This document shows, piece by piece, positions 1 to 12,700 of a stretch of DNA of 64,000 bases. The notes beneath the pieces were generated by a model that saw only the letters and a program-made list of their open reading frames with translations, was not told where the DNA came from and ran no database searches. Origin of the DNA: Limnoperna fortunei. Its lineage: Eukaryota; Mollusca; Bivalvia; Mytilida; Modiolidae. A program made the position numbers and the translations under genes. The stretch spans positions 68,007,898 through 68,071,897 of the forward strand of contig OX104123.1 in the NCBI GenBank assembly GCA_944474755.1. Reading direction: 5' to 3'. Each line of letters opens with the position of its first letter. The stretch's first letter is position 1.

Positions 1-3000
1 TCTTAACCAATCAAGAGCGTTAAGTTGCATACAAAACATACAAGGGGGCGTTACTAAGAACATTTTATGACAAGGCGGCGTTACATAGAACATTCTATGA
101 CAAGGTGGCGTTACTAAGAACATTCTATGACAAGGAGGCGTTACTAAGAACATTTTATGAAAAAGCGGCGTTACTAAAAAATTTTATGACAAGGCGGCGT
201 TACTTAGAACATTTTATGACAAGGTGGCATTTTATGAAAAGGCGGCGTTACTAAGAACATTCTATGATAAGGCAGCGTTACTTAGAACATTTTAAGATTT
301 TATAACAAGGCGGGGTTACTTAGAACATTGTATGACAAGGCGGCGTTACTTAGAACATTTTATGACAAGGCGACGTTACTAAGAACATTTTATGACAAGG
401 CGGCGTTACATAGAACATTTTATGAAAAGGTGGCGTTACTAAGAACATTTTATGAAAAGGCGGCGTTACTTAGAACATTTTATGACAAGGTGGCGTTACT
501 AAGAACATTCTATGATAAGGCGTCGTTACTAAGAACATTTTATGACAAGGCGGAGTTTACTTAGAACATTTTATGACAAGGCGGCGTTACTAAGAACATT
601 TTATAACAAGGCGGCGTTACTAAGAACATTTTATGACAAGGGGGCGTTACTAAGAACATTTTATTACAAGGCGGCGTTACTTAGAACATTTTATGACAAG
701 GCGGCGTTACTAAGAACATTCTATGATAAGGCAGCGTTACTTAGAACATTTTAAGATTTTATAACAAGGCGGGGTTACTTAGAACATTTTATGACAAGGC
801 GGCGTTACTAAGAACATTCTATGACAAGGCGGCGTTACTAAGAACATTCTATGACAAGGCGGAGTTACTGAGAACATTTTATGACAAGGCGGCGTTACTA
901 AGAACATTTTATGACAAGGCGGCGTTACTTAGAACATTTTATAACAAGGAAGCGTTACTTAGAACATTTTATGACAAGGCGGCGTTACTTAGAACATTTT
1001 ATGACAAGGCGGCGTTACTAAGAACATTCTATGACAAGGCGGCGTTACTAAGAACATTCTATGATAAGGCAGCGTTACTTAGAACATTTTAAGATTTTAT
1101 AACAAGGCGGGGTTACTTAGAACATTTTATGACAAGGCGGCGTTACTAAGAACATTCTATGACAAGGCGGCGTTACTAAGAACATTCTATGACAAGGCGG
1201 AGTTACTTAGAACATTTTATGACAAGGCGGCGTTACTAAGAACATTTTATGACAAGGCGGCGTTACTTAGAACATTTTATAACAAGGAAGCGTTACTTAG
1301 AACATTTTATGACAAGGCGGCGTTACTTAGAACATTTTATGACAAGGCGGCGTTACTAAGAACATTCTATGACAAGGCGGCGTTACTAAGAACATTCTAT
1401 GACAAGGCGGAGTTACTTAGAACATTTTATGACAAGGCGGCGTTACTAAGAACATTTTATGACAAGGCGGCGTTACTTAGAACATTTTATAACAAGGAAG
1501 CGTTACTTAGAACATTCTATGACAAGGCGGCGTTACTTAGAACATTTTATAACAAGGCGGCGTTACTAAGAACATTTTATGACAAGGCGGAGTTACTTAG
1601 AACATTTTATGACAAGGCGGCGTTACTTAGAACATTTTATGACAAGGTGGCGTTACTAAGAACATTTTATGACAAGGCGGAGTTACTAAGAACATTTTAT
1701 GACAAGGCGGAGTTACATAGAACATGTTATAACAAGGCAGCGTTACTTAGAACATTTTATGACAAGGAAGCGTTACTAAGAACATTTTATGACAAGGCGG
1801 CGTTACATAGAACATTTTATGACAAGGCGGCGTTACTAAGAACATTTTATGACAAGGCGGCTTTACTTAGAACAATTTATAACAAGGCGGCGTTACTAAG
1901 AACATTTTATGACAAGGCGGCGTTACATAGAACATTTTATGACAAGGCGGCGTTACATAGAACATTTTATAAGAAGGACGCGTTACTTAGAACATTTTAT
2001 GACAAAGCGGCGTTACTAAGAACATTCTATAACAAGGCGGCGTTACTTAGAACATTTTATAACAAGGCGGCGTTACTAAGAACATTTCATGAGAAGGCGG
2101 CGTTACTTGGAACCTTTTATGACAAGGCGGCGTTTCTAAGAACATGTTATGACAAGTCGGAGTTACAACATTTTATGACAAGGCGGAGTTACTTAGATCA
2201 TTTTATGACAAGGCGGCGTTACTAAGAACATTTTATGACAAGGCGGAGTTACTTAGAACATCTTATGACAAGGTGGCGTTACTAAGAACATTTTATGACA
2301 AGGCGGCGTTACTTAGAACATTTTATGACAAGGCGGAGTTACTTAGAACATTTTATGACAAGGTGGCGTTACTAAGAACATTTTATGACAAGGTGGCGTT
2401 ACTAAGAACATTTTATAACAAGGCTGCGTCACTAAAAACATTTTATGACAAGGCGGGGTTACTTAGATCATTTTATGACAAGGCGGCGTTACTAAGAACA
2501 TTTTATGACAAGGCGGAGTTACAACATTTTATGACAAGTTGGCGTTACTAAGAACATTTTATGACAAGTTGGCGTTACTAAGAACATTTTATGACAAGGT
2601 GGCGTTACTAAGAACATTTTATGACAAGGCGGAGTTACTTAGAACATTTTATGACAAGGTGGCGTTACTAAGAACATTTTATGACAAGGCGGAGTTACTT
2701 AGAACAGTTTATGACAAGGTGGCGTTACTAAGAACATTTTATGACAAGGCGGAGTTACTTAGAACACTTTATGACAAGGCGGCGTTACTAAGAACATTTT
2801 ATGACAAGGAAGCGTTACTTAGAACATTTTATGACAAGGCGGCGATGCTTAGAACATGTTATGACAAGGCGGAGTTACTTAGAACATTTTATGACAAGGC
2901 GGCGTTGCTTAGAACATTTTATGACAAGGCGGAGTTACTTAGAACATTTTATGACAAGGCGGCGTTACTAAGAACATTTTATGACAAGGCGGAGTTACTT

Positions 3001-4125
3001 AGAACATTTTATGACAAGGCGGCGTTACTAAGAACATTTTATGACAAGGCGGCGTTACTTAGAACATTTTATGACAAGGCGGCGTTACTTAGAACATTTT
3101 ATGACAAGGTGGCGTTACTAAGAACATTTTATGACAAGGAAGCGTTACTTAGAACATTTTATGACAAGGCGGCGTTACTTAGAACATTTTATGACAAGGC
3201 GGCGTTACTAAGAACATTTTATGACAAGGAAGCATTACTTAGAACATTTTATGACAAGGCGGAGTTACTAAGAACATTTTATGACAAGGTGGCGTTACTA
3301 AGAACATTTTATGACAAGGCGGAGTTACTTAGAACATTTTATGACAAGACGGCGTTACTAAGAACATTTTATGACAAGGAAGCGTTACTTAGAACATTTT
3401 ATGACAAGGCGGCGTTACTAAGAACATTTTATGACAAGGCGGCTTTACTTAGAACATTTTATGACATGGCGGCGTTACTAAGAACATTTTATGACAAGGA
3501 AGCGTTACTTAGAACATTTTATGACAAGGTGGCGTTACTAAGAACATTTTATGACAAGGCGGAGTTACTTAGAACATTTTATGACAAGGCGGCGTTACTA
3601 AGAACATTTTATGACAAGGAAGCGTTACTTAGAACATTTTATGACAAGGCGGCGTTACTTAGAACATTTTATAACAAGGCGGCGTTACTAAGAACATTTT
3701 ATGACAAGGCGGCGTTACTTAGAACATTTTATGACAAGGCGGCGTTACTAAGAACATTTTATGACAAGGTGGCGTTACTTAGAACATTTTATGACATGGA
3801 AGCGTTACTTAGAACATTTTATGACAAGGCGGCGTTACTAAGAACATTTTATGACAAGGCGGCGTTACTTAGAACATTTTATGACAAGGCAGCATTACTA
3901 AGAATATTTTATAACAAGGCGGCGTTACATAGAACATTTTATAACAAGGCGGCGTTACTAAGAACATTTTATGACAAGGCGGCGTTATACTAAGAACATT
4001 TTATGACAAGGCGGCGTTACTTAGAACATTTTATGACAAGACAGCGTTACTAAGAACATTTTATAACAAGGCGGCGTTACATAGAACATTTTATAACAAG
4101 GCGGCGTTACTAAGAACATTTGATG
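1..4125. repeat. 30-bp minisatellite (about 135 units)
   Basis: A 30-bp unit fills the left edge and runs out in decayed copies near 4120. Because 30 is a multiple of 3, one frame stays open for long stretches and reads as a decapeptide, ALLRTFYDKA; the longest open stretch is 2539-3993. Common variants are cta/ctt (silent), gcg/gag, gcg/gtg, gcg-gcg/gaa-gcg and gac/aac (all amino-acid changing), and frame breaks occur at about 230, 293, 555, 752, 1090, 2165, 2525 and 3990. Replacement changes are as frequent as silent ones, so I read this as non-coding DNA. A variant block containing taagatttta recurs at 293, 752 and 1090, which shows higher-order duplication. The array continues beyond the left edge. 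Confidence 0.95.
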
Positions 4126-4170
4126 GCAAAGTGGTGTTAAAGTCCATTGTATTCATTCTAGTAAGGACAT

Positions 4171-4312
4171 TGGTGAAAGAGTGGTAAAGGTAGTAAGTCA
4201 TTTACTATTGAACACCGCGAGTTCAGACCTGACTTTAGTTTTTGCTCAACTCTAACCTAAACTGACAAGAATTGCCAGTTGAGTATCGAAGCTCAGGGTT
4301 TTCATCGGTACT
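4171..4312 (+). mobile_element. decayed tRNA-headed SINE (family A), 5' two thirds
   Basis: The stretch aligns by eye with the family-A SINE seen intact (in reverse) at 18394-18661: gagtggtaaaggtag, then the tactattga block, a box-B-like cgagttca, then gacaagaattgccagtt and tcatcggtact. It is strongly diverged. It runs directly into the transposase-like reading frame at about 4312 and lacks the SINE's 3' tail. Confidence 0.6.
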
Positions 4313-4797
4313 ACATGTATACAGCTCTAGCCTTTTGCCCACTCGATGATGTTTTAGAGGCCTTTGAGGCTTTAGAAGAAGAAATAGGTGATGAATGCCG
4401 AGAAATACTGGATTACTTTGAAGATAACTACATTGGTAGACCGGGCAGACACCAACGTAGAGACCCATGTTTCAGCCTTGCCATGTGGAACATACACATA
4501 CGCACACTTGATGAACTACCCAGAACAAACAACAACATTGAAGGGTGGCATCGTGGTTTCCAGTCATTGATTGGTTCTCATCATCCAAATATCTGGAACT
4601 TCCTTGGAAAACTGAAACGTCAACAGTCATTATACCAGGTACAACTAACCCAGATTCTGGCAGGTGACGTCATCCCACAGAGAAAAAAGTACCAAGATAC
4701 TGCAAGCCCCCTACTCAACCTAGTATATACATGTAACTATACCAACAGACATGTAACGGACTTCTTGAGGGGTATTGCATACAATATTCACTTTTAG
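4279..4797 (+). CDS. MULE-transposase-derived protein, C-terminal fragment
   Basis: This is a 5'-truncated fragment of the Mutator-like (MULE) transposase family often found as FLYWCH/MULE proteins in invertebrates. The recognisable part is ALAF-PLDDV, then YIGRPGRHQRRDP, then MWNIH and the diagnostic LPRTNNNIEGWHRGFQS, followed by HPNIWNFLGKLKRQQSL. The frame is closed upstream by a stop at 4258. There is no ATG until 4315, and the first dozen codons overlap the decayed SINE, so the true family homology begins around 4312. The catalytic DDE core, which lies upstream in full-length proteins, is absent. A stop follows at 4795-4797 and an aataaa lies at 4926-4931, so this may be a 3'-terminal exon or simply a dead transposon piece. 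I favour a relic. Confidence 0.6.
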   Translation: MSIEAQGFHRYYMYTALAFCPLDDVLEAFEALEEEIGDECREILDYFEDNYIGRPGRHQRRDPCFSLAMWNIHIRTLDELPRTNNNIEGWHRGFQSLIGSHHPNIWNFLGKLKRQQSLYQVQLTQILAGDVIPQRKKYQDTASPLLNLVYTCNYTNRHVTDFLRGIAYNIHF

Positions 4798-4925
4798 GAC
4801 TTAGTGCTCAAGTGACATTAGTGCTGAACAAATATATTGCTTAAGAGACATTAGTGCTGAACAAATATATTTAAATGATTGTTAACTCTGTAATATTTGT
4901 GTTTGCTGTACTTCTGTGTGTCATT

Positions 4926-4931
4926 AATAAA
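4926..4931 (+). other. polyadenylation signal candidate
   Basis: An aataaa lies 129 bp after the stop of the MULE-like fragment, followed by an A/T-rich run. It is consistent with a former 3' end; use is unproven. Confidence 0.35.
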
Positions 4932-4981
4932 AACAAATTTTCATCTTATGTATTCTTTTAATTTTTAAAACATGACAAATA

Positions 4982-5072
4982 TATGGGGGCAATTGTCCAG
5001 TGGGGTGCAATTGTCCTTTGGGGCAGTTGTCCTAGGGGGGCAATTGTCCGGGGGGCAGTTGTCCTGCTCCCC
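4982..5072. repeat. imperfect gggggcaattgtcc repeats
   Basis: About five imperfect 13-21-bp copies of ggggcaattgtcc or ggggcagttgtcc occur in a row, with unequal G runs between them. There is no sign of coding. Confidence 0.8.
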
Positions 5073-5082
5073 ATGTATCTTG

Positions 5083-5160
5083 ATAAAACTCAACGCCATA
5101 ACTACGGCTGAAAAATTGGTGAAAGTGGCATAAAACCTCAAACAAACATAATTGGTTAAT
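5083..5160 (+). mobile_element. SINE family A, 3' tail fragment
   Basis: It contains the tail block caacgccataactacggctgaaaaattgg...gtggcataaaac...caaacaaac, the same 3' end as the copy at 19498-19625. The tRNA head and core are missing. Confidence 0.6.
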
Positions 5161-5529
5161 TTTTTATCAGGTTTGTTTTTACGACACACAAGGTCACGTG
5201 CAGCCACAAGTGCCGATTGTTGGTAAAAGAGACGAGCAGACACAGATTAAAATAAGGGCAGAATGCTGTCAACATTCGTTATGTAATGGTAAATATTTGG
5301 AAATAGTTCTAATTAAAGAACATGCTTCAAAAATACAAAATGTAGCGGTTGAATTTCCATGCAAAGTAAAACTTTAAGGAAGACGACATGGATTACAAAA
5401 TATAACAATACAACACTTCTTAAAATCCCAATTTTTAGTTTCGAAATATCACTATTGCATATCTAGCATTATGTGTAATACATCCCGACACTCGTAAGGT
5501 GCTATTTTTCCAATTTTGTTCGAACAAGA

Positions 5530-5830
5530 CTAATAGGTTCTTCCATACGTTGTTGGGAAAGACCGGTTGATCTTTCACGTGTGATAGAAATTTTATGTCT
5601 TTTCGCGAGTGGAGCGCTATACTCTCCTTTGTTTTACTCCATTGCCTCTGAATCCAATCAGAACGCCGGAAACAAGAACGTCAAACAAGAACTGTGTTAT
5701 GCTTCCATAACAACGTTCTTGTTTCTGGCGTTTTGATTGGATGACGCCGCAAGTACGGAAGTGTGCGCGTGAGCTCATCTGTACTGGGTCATCTGTATCA
5801 GAAATCGGCCATTTACTAAGATCGTAATGA
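5530..5830. mobile_element. foldback/MITE-like element
   Basis: Two arms at about 5651-5681 and 5713-5743 are inverted copies of each other (acgttcttgtttc-ggcgtt-tgattgga), separated by about 31 bp. Outside them lie blocks shared with 11966-12030 and 12455-12625 (gttgggaaag, tgatagaaattttatgtc, cagaaatcggccattta). Two homologous loci in one window plus inverted arms indicate a dispersed non-autonomous element. No terminal duplication was identified. Confidence 0.6.
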
Positions 5831-5842
5831 TTCTATGTTGCT

Positions 5843-5985
5843 GACAGACAGTGAATTCAGCTACACCACGTGACAGACTGTGAATTCAGCTACACCACGT
5901 GACAGACAGTGAATTCAGCTACACCACGTGACAAACAGTGAATTCAGCTACACCACGTGACAGACAGCGAATTCAGCTTCACCAC
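5843..5985. repeat. 29-bp tandem repeat, five copies
   Basis: The unit contains gtgaattcagctacaccacg and repeats five times, with a few substitutions and a decayed last copy. It lies upstream of the first visible ShKT-gene exon. Confidence 0.9.
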
Positions 5986-6571
5986 GATATTTTTCTTTTA
6001 TGAAAGGTTATCATATCTCTTTACAACATTCTTTCCCGCCAGTACAAAGTTATTGTTTAAAAGGAAATCTTGATAGTTCTGTCCATACACTGTAAAAAGA
6101 CGTCGCAAGACAGTAGTCGCGTAAACTACGAATTACGCGCGGAATGGTTGTATTTAGTGATGTAAGCTATCAATAACGCGTGGGAAGGTTTATAAAGGAG
6201 TGTTATCATAGACATCGTCACAGGGGTTATCTCCCTTTTACCAAAAAAAAATGTATTGTTATGCTACTGAAATAAGTTAATAAATTTGTAATTCATTAAT
6301 ATCAAACTCAATACACCTAGTTCAGAAAGCACCTTAAAGTTCCCCATGCAACTCTATAATTTTTCAAAAATTTTCTAACGCTTAGAGGGTGCACAGACCC
6401 TCTTCTGCACCCCCTTTGCATAAAAAGCAGACGGTTATGTATGGTAAACTATTAATGACGACAACGAGATGGATATATAGCCTCGTCTAAGCGTACACTG
6501 CTATTTATGCCATTGGAATGAAACAGTGAAATTCAATGAAACTGTTATTTATTGAACTGTTTAATTTGCAG

Positions 6572-6709
6572 ACAAATTTTCCGTACCATTTACCGGAACA
6601 TGTGAAGATAGAACACAAATAGACTGTACCGATAGCACCGCTGTACATGACGTCATCTGCAATGACGACACACTCAGACAGGAATGTCCAGTCACGTGCA
6701 GACTTTGTG
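6572..6709 (+). CDS. ShKT gene exon a (first ShKT domain)
   Basis: The exon is preceded by ttaatttgcag and followed by g|gtagga. It encodes one ShKT domain with six Cys in the expected order (TCED..., DC, VIC, EC, PVTC, RLC). Its length is 138 bp, phase 1 at both ends. The frame is closed just after the donor, which supports the splice call. Confidence 0.75.
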
Positions 6710-9700
6710 GTAGGATTTGTTCAGTTGTTTCTACCTCTTTGTAAATTCGTAATTTTATTTTTCACTTTTGATTTTATCTCTGTTTCGTCTGATTTACTTT
6801 GTAAACTGATTTTATGGATTGATGTCATCGGCGAAACCCCACGTCCCAGGGGTATCAAAACGAGAACGCGATCGGACTTGGGTTGACTTCGACCACTGGT
6901 TTCATGGCTTACTGTGAAATTGACGCGTTTATTTTTTTTCCTCATCTGGTTTCATATAGTTTAAATTTCATATTTTAATACGTTTTAATACCAAAACTAA
7001 CTTACTGATCTCCCTATCCTCTCGTGGCGGTAACCAGTGCACATGATACAAGGCGATTTTGTTATAGCAAAACTAGTTTAGGTTTAGGTTTCAGGTTTTA
7101 AACTGGTTTCAATGAAGTTTTCAAAACTGGTTTTGGTTTAATAATGCGTAACGAATAATTAGTTTTCGGTTTAGTTTTAAGCAATCAATAAAGAAACATT
7201 CTTTAGTTTAATAGGAAGCAGATTACAAAATTATAAATTCGGGAAAACAAATTCTGCAAATTCTAATATTTATTGCATATACTTATAGTCAGATGGGTTT
7301 CTCCGAAAATTTTACTGGACTTTGTTTTTCAAAATCGTCAAATGCCAAAGAATTTGTTTGATAATTTTTATGTTTAACTTTTATTGATTTCCCAGAAAAA
7401 AAACACCAATGCCATGTTCTAGTAAGGATTTATCTTGTTTCTTGGATTTTTCAAACTATTTGTTCGTTTATCTTTACAATATTTCCACATTGCAACATTA
7501 GTGCCGCCATTTTTTAATACTCAAACCTAGAAACCTAAAACGCAAACCACCCTTGTTTGCGGTTTGAATGGTTTATGAAACCAGTTTCAGTTTGCAACGA
7601 ACAAACGACAAACCTGTTTAGGTTCCAAACTAGTTTCAAACCGGTTCTCATCAACAAATAGTAAGTTTAATTTAAACTGAAACTGGTTTTGCACTAACAA
7701 ATACACCCTATGAATATATTGTTTGTTTGAATGATGTTTAACGCCACTTTCAGTAATTTTTCAGCTATCTTCCTCCCCCAGTTTTATTGGGGGAGGAAGC
7801 CGGAGTACCCGGAGAAAGCCCCCGACTTTCGTCAGGAAAATGCATATTGCTACAAGTCCCTTTAATATAATATGAAAGCTTATGATCTCTATAATATATC
7901 TTTTGTGCAAGCGCTCGCATTGCATGTTATTGTGTAAAGTTGAGGATCAAAATTTTAACACTTATTAATATTTTGGGGGATTTTAGTTCCAACCACCACC
8001 ACCGTAACTACAACTACTGTTACGACCACTCCAATGACCACAACCCCTACAACAATCCTGACCACGACAGGGAACCAGACCACAGCAGGGGTCCAGACGA
8101 CAGGATTCATTGCTTGTGTTGACGATCTTCAGCTGTGTTCAAATCCTGATGTTGTAAAAATTATTTGTCTTGACCCGGAACTGAGGACAAAATGTCCTAT
8201 ATCATGTAATTTATGTAGTAAGTACACGTGAGTCACAACTAGGTTATTACATGGTACTTATTTTAGAACAAAGATTAATCAAATTTACCAGTGGATTAGA
8301 CAAGGACTCGGAACAAAAAAAAACAATTCACATGCACACCTAGAGACAAGAACTTTATATATAATTACAAAAACCAAATTTTCGAAGTGGTAAGTGTGTT
8401 CTACATTACTGACGCGATATTTTTGTAGTCATGGCAACACGTCATATTTTCTTGTAATCACATATGGGTGGGTTGATTTTGGATTGAAAAAAGAAAACTA
8501 TTGCCGCTTAGATGCTTAGTAGATAATCTGATGTCCAAACTAAGAACTGTCTAGACGCCATAAACAATTATTGCCTCTTAGATGCTTGTTAGCTAATCTG
8601 ATGTCCAAACTAAGAACTGTCTAGACATCATAGACAATTATTGCCGCTTAGATGCTTGTTAGCTAATCTGATGTCCAAACTAAGAACTGTCTAGACATCA
8701 TAGACAATTATTGCCGCTTAGATGCTTGTTAGCTAATCTGATGTCCAAACTAAGAACTGTCTAGACGCCATAGACAATTATTGCCGCTTAGATGCTTGTT
8801 AGCTAATCTGATGTCCAAACTAAGAACTGTCTAGACGCCATAGACAGGTCTTGATAAATATAATAAGCATTAAGATCTGACAGCGTTAATACAGACTCGG
8901 CTTTTTAATTTTCATTAGACTTATAAATTACTTATTCCTGGGTCATAAACCCACTGAGCGTTTTAAACTGAGTGGTCTTTTCTTAAATTTGACTCGGGGT
9001 TGTCAACAGACTGAAACTGAATGTATGGAGCTGGATAAATTTGTTGTGCGTTATTATCTTTCTTCGTTATGCAGACCGGGCATTATGAAAGGACTATGCG
9101 TTTTGATTTTTAAACTGTCGAATTTACAGAATATCAGTGGGAGATGTTTTCGTTGTCATTTTAAGAACTGAATTGGAGCCAATTTAGGCCCAATGGCCCA
9201 ATTCCAACGGGACATTCAAACTAGTTTGTTGTGTCAGCCATGTTTGCTCCATGTACTTTTAGTCTTTTATAGTTATATTAATGTTAATCCTGCCCTTTAC
9301 AGCTCCAACGACTACCACAACTACCACAGAGTTACCCACCACGACAGGTAATCCATCTTAGTTATATAACTTATATAATCTACATAATCTCCGATCATAA
9401 ATAATCTTTTCATTGAGCGCCCACAAGTTATATTGGCATATTAATATAGAATTAATCTATGGGTTACCGACGACGGAGGACTAATTAGGGCCCCGCCACT
9501 GTGTGGCGGACGCCCTATAATGATCAGTCTGTCTGCCCGTGCGTCCGTCCGTCCGAAGCTTATCGTGTCCGAGCTATAACTTTTTTTTATCTTTTGAGGT
9601 AGGCTTTTCATATTTGGTATGTGAGTAGATAATATCATGGTGACCTATGACCTTGACCTCAAGGTCGGCGGGGCCCACAGAGATGGGTACCATCTCACTG

Positions 9701-12700
9701 ATATCTAGTTGAATTAGCCCGTGGTTTACCGACGATAGAAGAACGTAATCGAATCAATTGGCCTATTACTCAAGACAGCAGAACGTTCCCGAATCAGCCT
9801 GTGAGCTACAGGTGATGGAGCAAGCTCTTAGATTGGCTCGTGGGTTGCCGATAATTGAGGAATGGAATGGAGGAAAGCACATAGGTTACCGACGGCGAGC
9901 GTAATAAGATACTGACCATTATTTTTATTGCAGTAATGACCTATAGACCATGTGATAAGCTACTGGCCATTATTTTTATTGCAGTAATGACCTATAGACC
10001 ATGTGATAAGCCACTGGCCATTATTTTTATTGCAGTATTTCCCTACAGACCATGTTATCAGCTACTGACCATTATTTTTATTGCAGTAATGACCTATAGA
10101 CCATGTGATAAGCTACTAGCAATTAATTTTACTTGCAATATTGCCCTATAGACCATGTAATAAGCTACAGGTCATTATTTTTATTGCAGTAATGACCTAT
10201 TGACCATGTGATAAGCTACTGGCTATTATTTTTATTGCAGTATTGCCCTATAGACCATGTGATAAGCTACTGGCCATTATTTCTTACCCTATAGACCATG
10301 TAATAAGCTGCTGGCCATTATTTTTGTTGCAGCTTTGACCTATAGACCATGTAATAAGCTACTGGCTATTATTTTTATTGCAGTTTTGCTGTATAGACCA
10401 TGTAATAAGCTACTGGCCATTATTTTTATTGCAGTATTGCCCTATAGACCATGTAATAAGCTACTGGCCATTATTTTTATTGCAGCTTTGCCCTATAGAC
10501 CATGTAATAAGCTACTGGCTATTATTTTTATTGCAGTATTGCCCTATAGACCATGTAATAAGCTACTGGCCATTATTTTTATTGCAGCAGTGGCCTATAG
10601 ACCATGTGATAAGCTGCTGGCCATTATTTTTATTGCAGCTTTGCCCTATAGACCATGTAATAAGCTACTGGCTATTATTTTTATTGCAGTATTGCCCTAT
10701 AGACCATTTAATAAGCTACTGGCTATTATTTTTATTGCAGTAGTGCCCTATAGACCATGTAATAAGCTACTGGCTATTATTTTTATTGCAGTATTGCCCT
10801 ATAGACCATGTAATAAGCTACTGGCTATTATTTTTATTGCAGTATTGCCCTATAGACCATGTAATAAGCTACTGGCTATTACAGCCGTTGCATTACAAGA
10901 ACACGTTGTCTACCAAGGTGCTTCTATTTGCCCCGATAAATCAACCGGCGATGCTGACGCCACAATTATGAAGCTTTGTTCCGGTACAGAAAAGTCTTTG
11001 TGGAAAAAAGGAAAAATGGTAAGAACGACAAAATATGCCCTGACAAAAAACGGAGGACCCCAGTTACAGAAATACTATGATTATTTATTAGATGTTGTTT
11101 GGTGTTGTGTAGTTGTCACGTGTCAAGTTTTACTGCTTACAATTAATGTAATTGATGTATTTACTGTAAATGTTTTATTTTGTCTAAGGTTTGGGTTTCA
11201 AGTATTCCTGTTGTTTGATAAGAATCTTCCTAGCAACATCAAGAATATAGTAGGCTTGCGTGTTGCGTGTTATTTCAAGAGTCTGTGTTTGACACACAGT
11301 CGGCAGGGGCGTAGCTAGACTAGTTACAATATAGATTCACAAAATAACTAGGGGATTCCGGAATTTCCACCCCCCCCCCCCCGAAAAATTTTGAAAACAA
11401 TGGTGCAATTTGGAGAATTCTAAGGTGCTTAATTTAGTACTGAAATGTACAGTTTATTAATTGCACAGATAGATTGCAATTTTTTTGTTGTTGTCGGTCA
11501 CGTGGATTCAACCGCGTACTCGCGTATAGGCAGCTACGCCCCTGGTCGGTTTAATTTTTAGAATACGTAGCTGATGTCACTTGAAGGATGATGCTCCTTC
11601 CTGATTTGTACCGAACACCTAAGTAGTCTTGATTGAACCTGAACCATGGATAACACGAGAACTTACTGTTTACACGAGAACTCACTGTTAACACGAGAAC
11701 TTAATGTTTACACGAGAACTTACTGTTTACACGAGAACTTACTTTTTACACGAGAACTTACTGTTTACACGAGAACTTACTGTTTACACGAGAACTGTTT
11801 ACACGAGAACTTACTGTTTACACGAGAACTTACTGTTTACACGAGAACTTACTGTTTACACGAGAATATACTGTTTACACGAGAACTTACTGTTTACACG
11901 AGAACTTACTGTTTACACGAGAACTTACTGTTTCGAAAAAACACGAACAACAACAATGAACATATTAATAGGTTTTTACATACGTTTTTGGGAAAGCATG
12001 GGTGATCTTCTACGAGTGATAGAAATTTTATGTCTATTAGGAGATAACTGTATTGTATTTGAAGATTTGCCGGCATCAATTGATGATTTGATGGTCGGAA
12101 ATTGAGTTTACTGGCGACGCGTAAGCGGAGCCACTAAACGGATATTTCCTACCATCAAATCACCAATTGATGCCGGCAAATTTTCAAATACATTACGGTT
12201 ATCTCCATTCTAATGTTACGCCATAAAACACTAAATTAACTGATTAAAAAGGGATTTTTTACCGGAAATAAAGTCTGCGCTTGCGTTAACTTTTGACGGC
12301 ATCAATCGTGGAATTGATGCCATGAAAGTTTTAACGTTGTCCATTCAGAATTGACGTTACATCAAGAGTTTCATTAGAATTACAAATTTCAATCACTAGT
12401 GGAAGATCACACTAGGTTTCCAAAAACGCATGAAAGTACCTATTTCTTCTGTAAACCAACATACTTTCGGATCGCGATATCCTATAGACTCTCCAGTTTT
12501 AAATATTCCACATTAACCAGAACGCCCGAAAAAACGTTCTTATTTCAATCATTTTGATTGGATGATGCAAAGAGTACAGATAAGTCAGATGTACCAGAAA
12601 TCGGCCATTTACGAAAAAAGAATATGCATTCAGAACACGTGACCACCAAGTCTTTTGCATGATTTTTTTTTAAACTATTTGATCTTTTAGGTAACTGCTG

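Noticed and set aside
6721..6945. Frames just after ShKT exon a on both strands
   Set aside because: They are intron read-through; the ShKT domain ends at a good donor and resumes in phase at 7987.
8319..8500. Possible extra ShKT exon between exons b and c
   Set aside because: No Cys-rich frame bounded by splice sites was found there.
11646..12105. Long plus-strand frames over the 19-bp array
   Set aside because: All are by-products of a stop-free repeat unit; there are no homology or splice signals.
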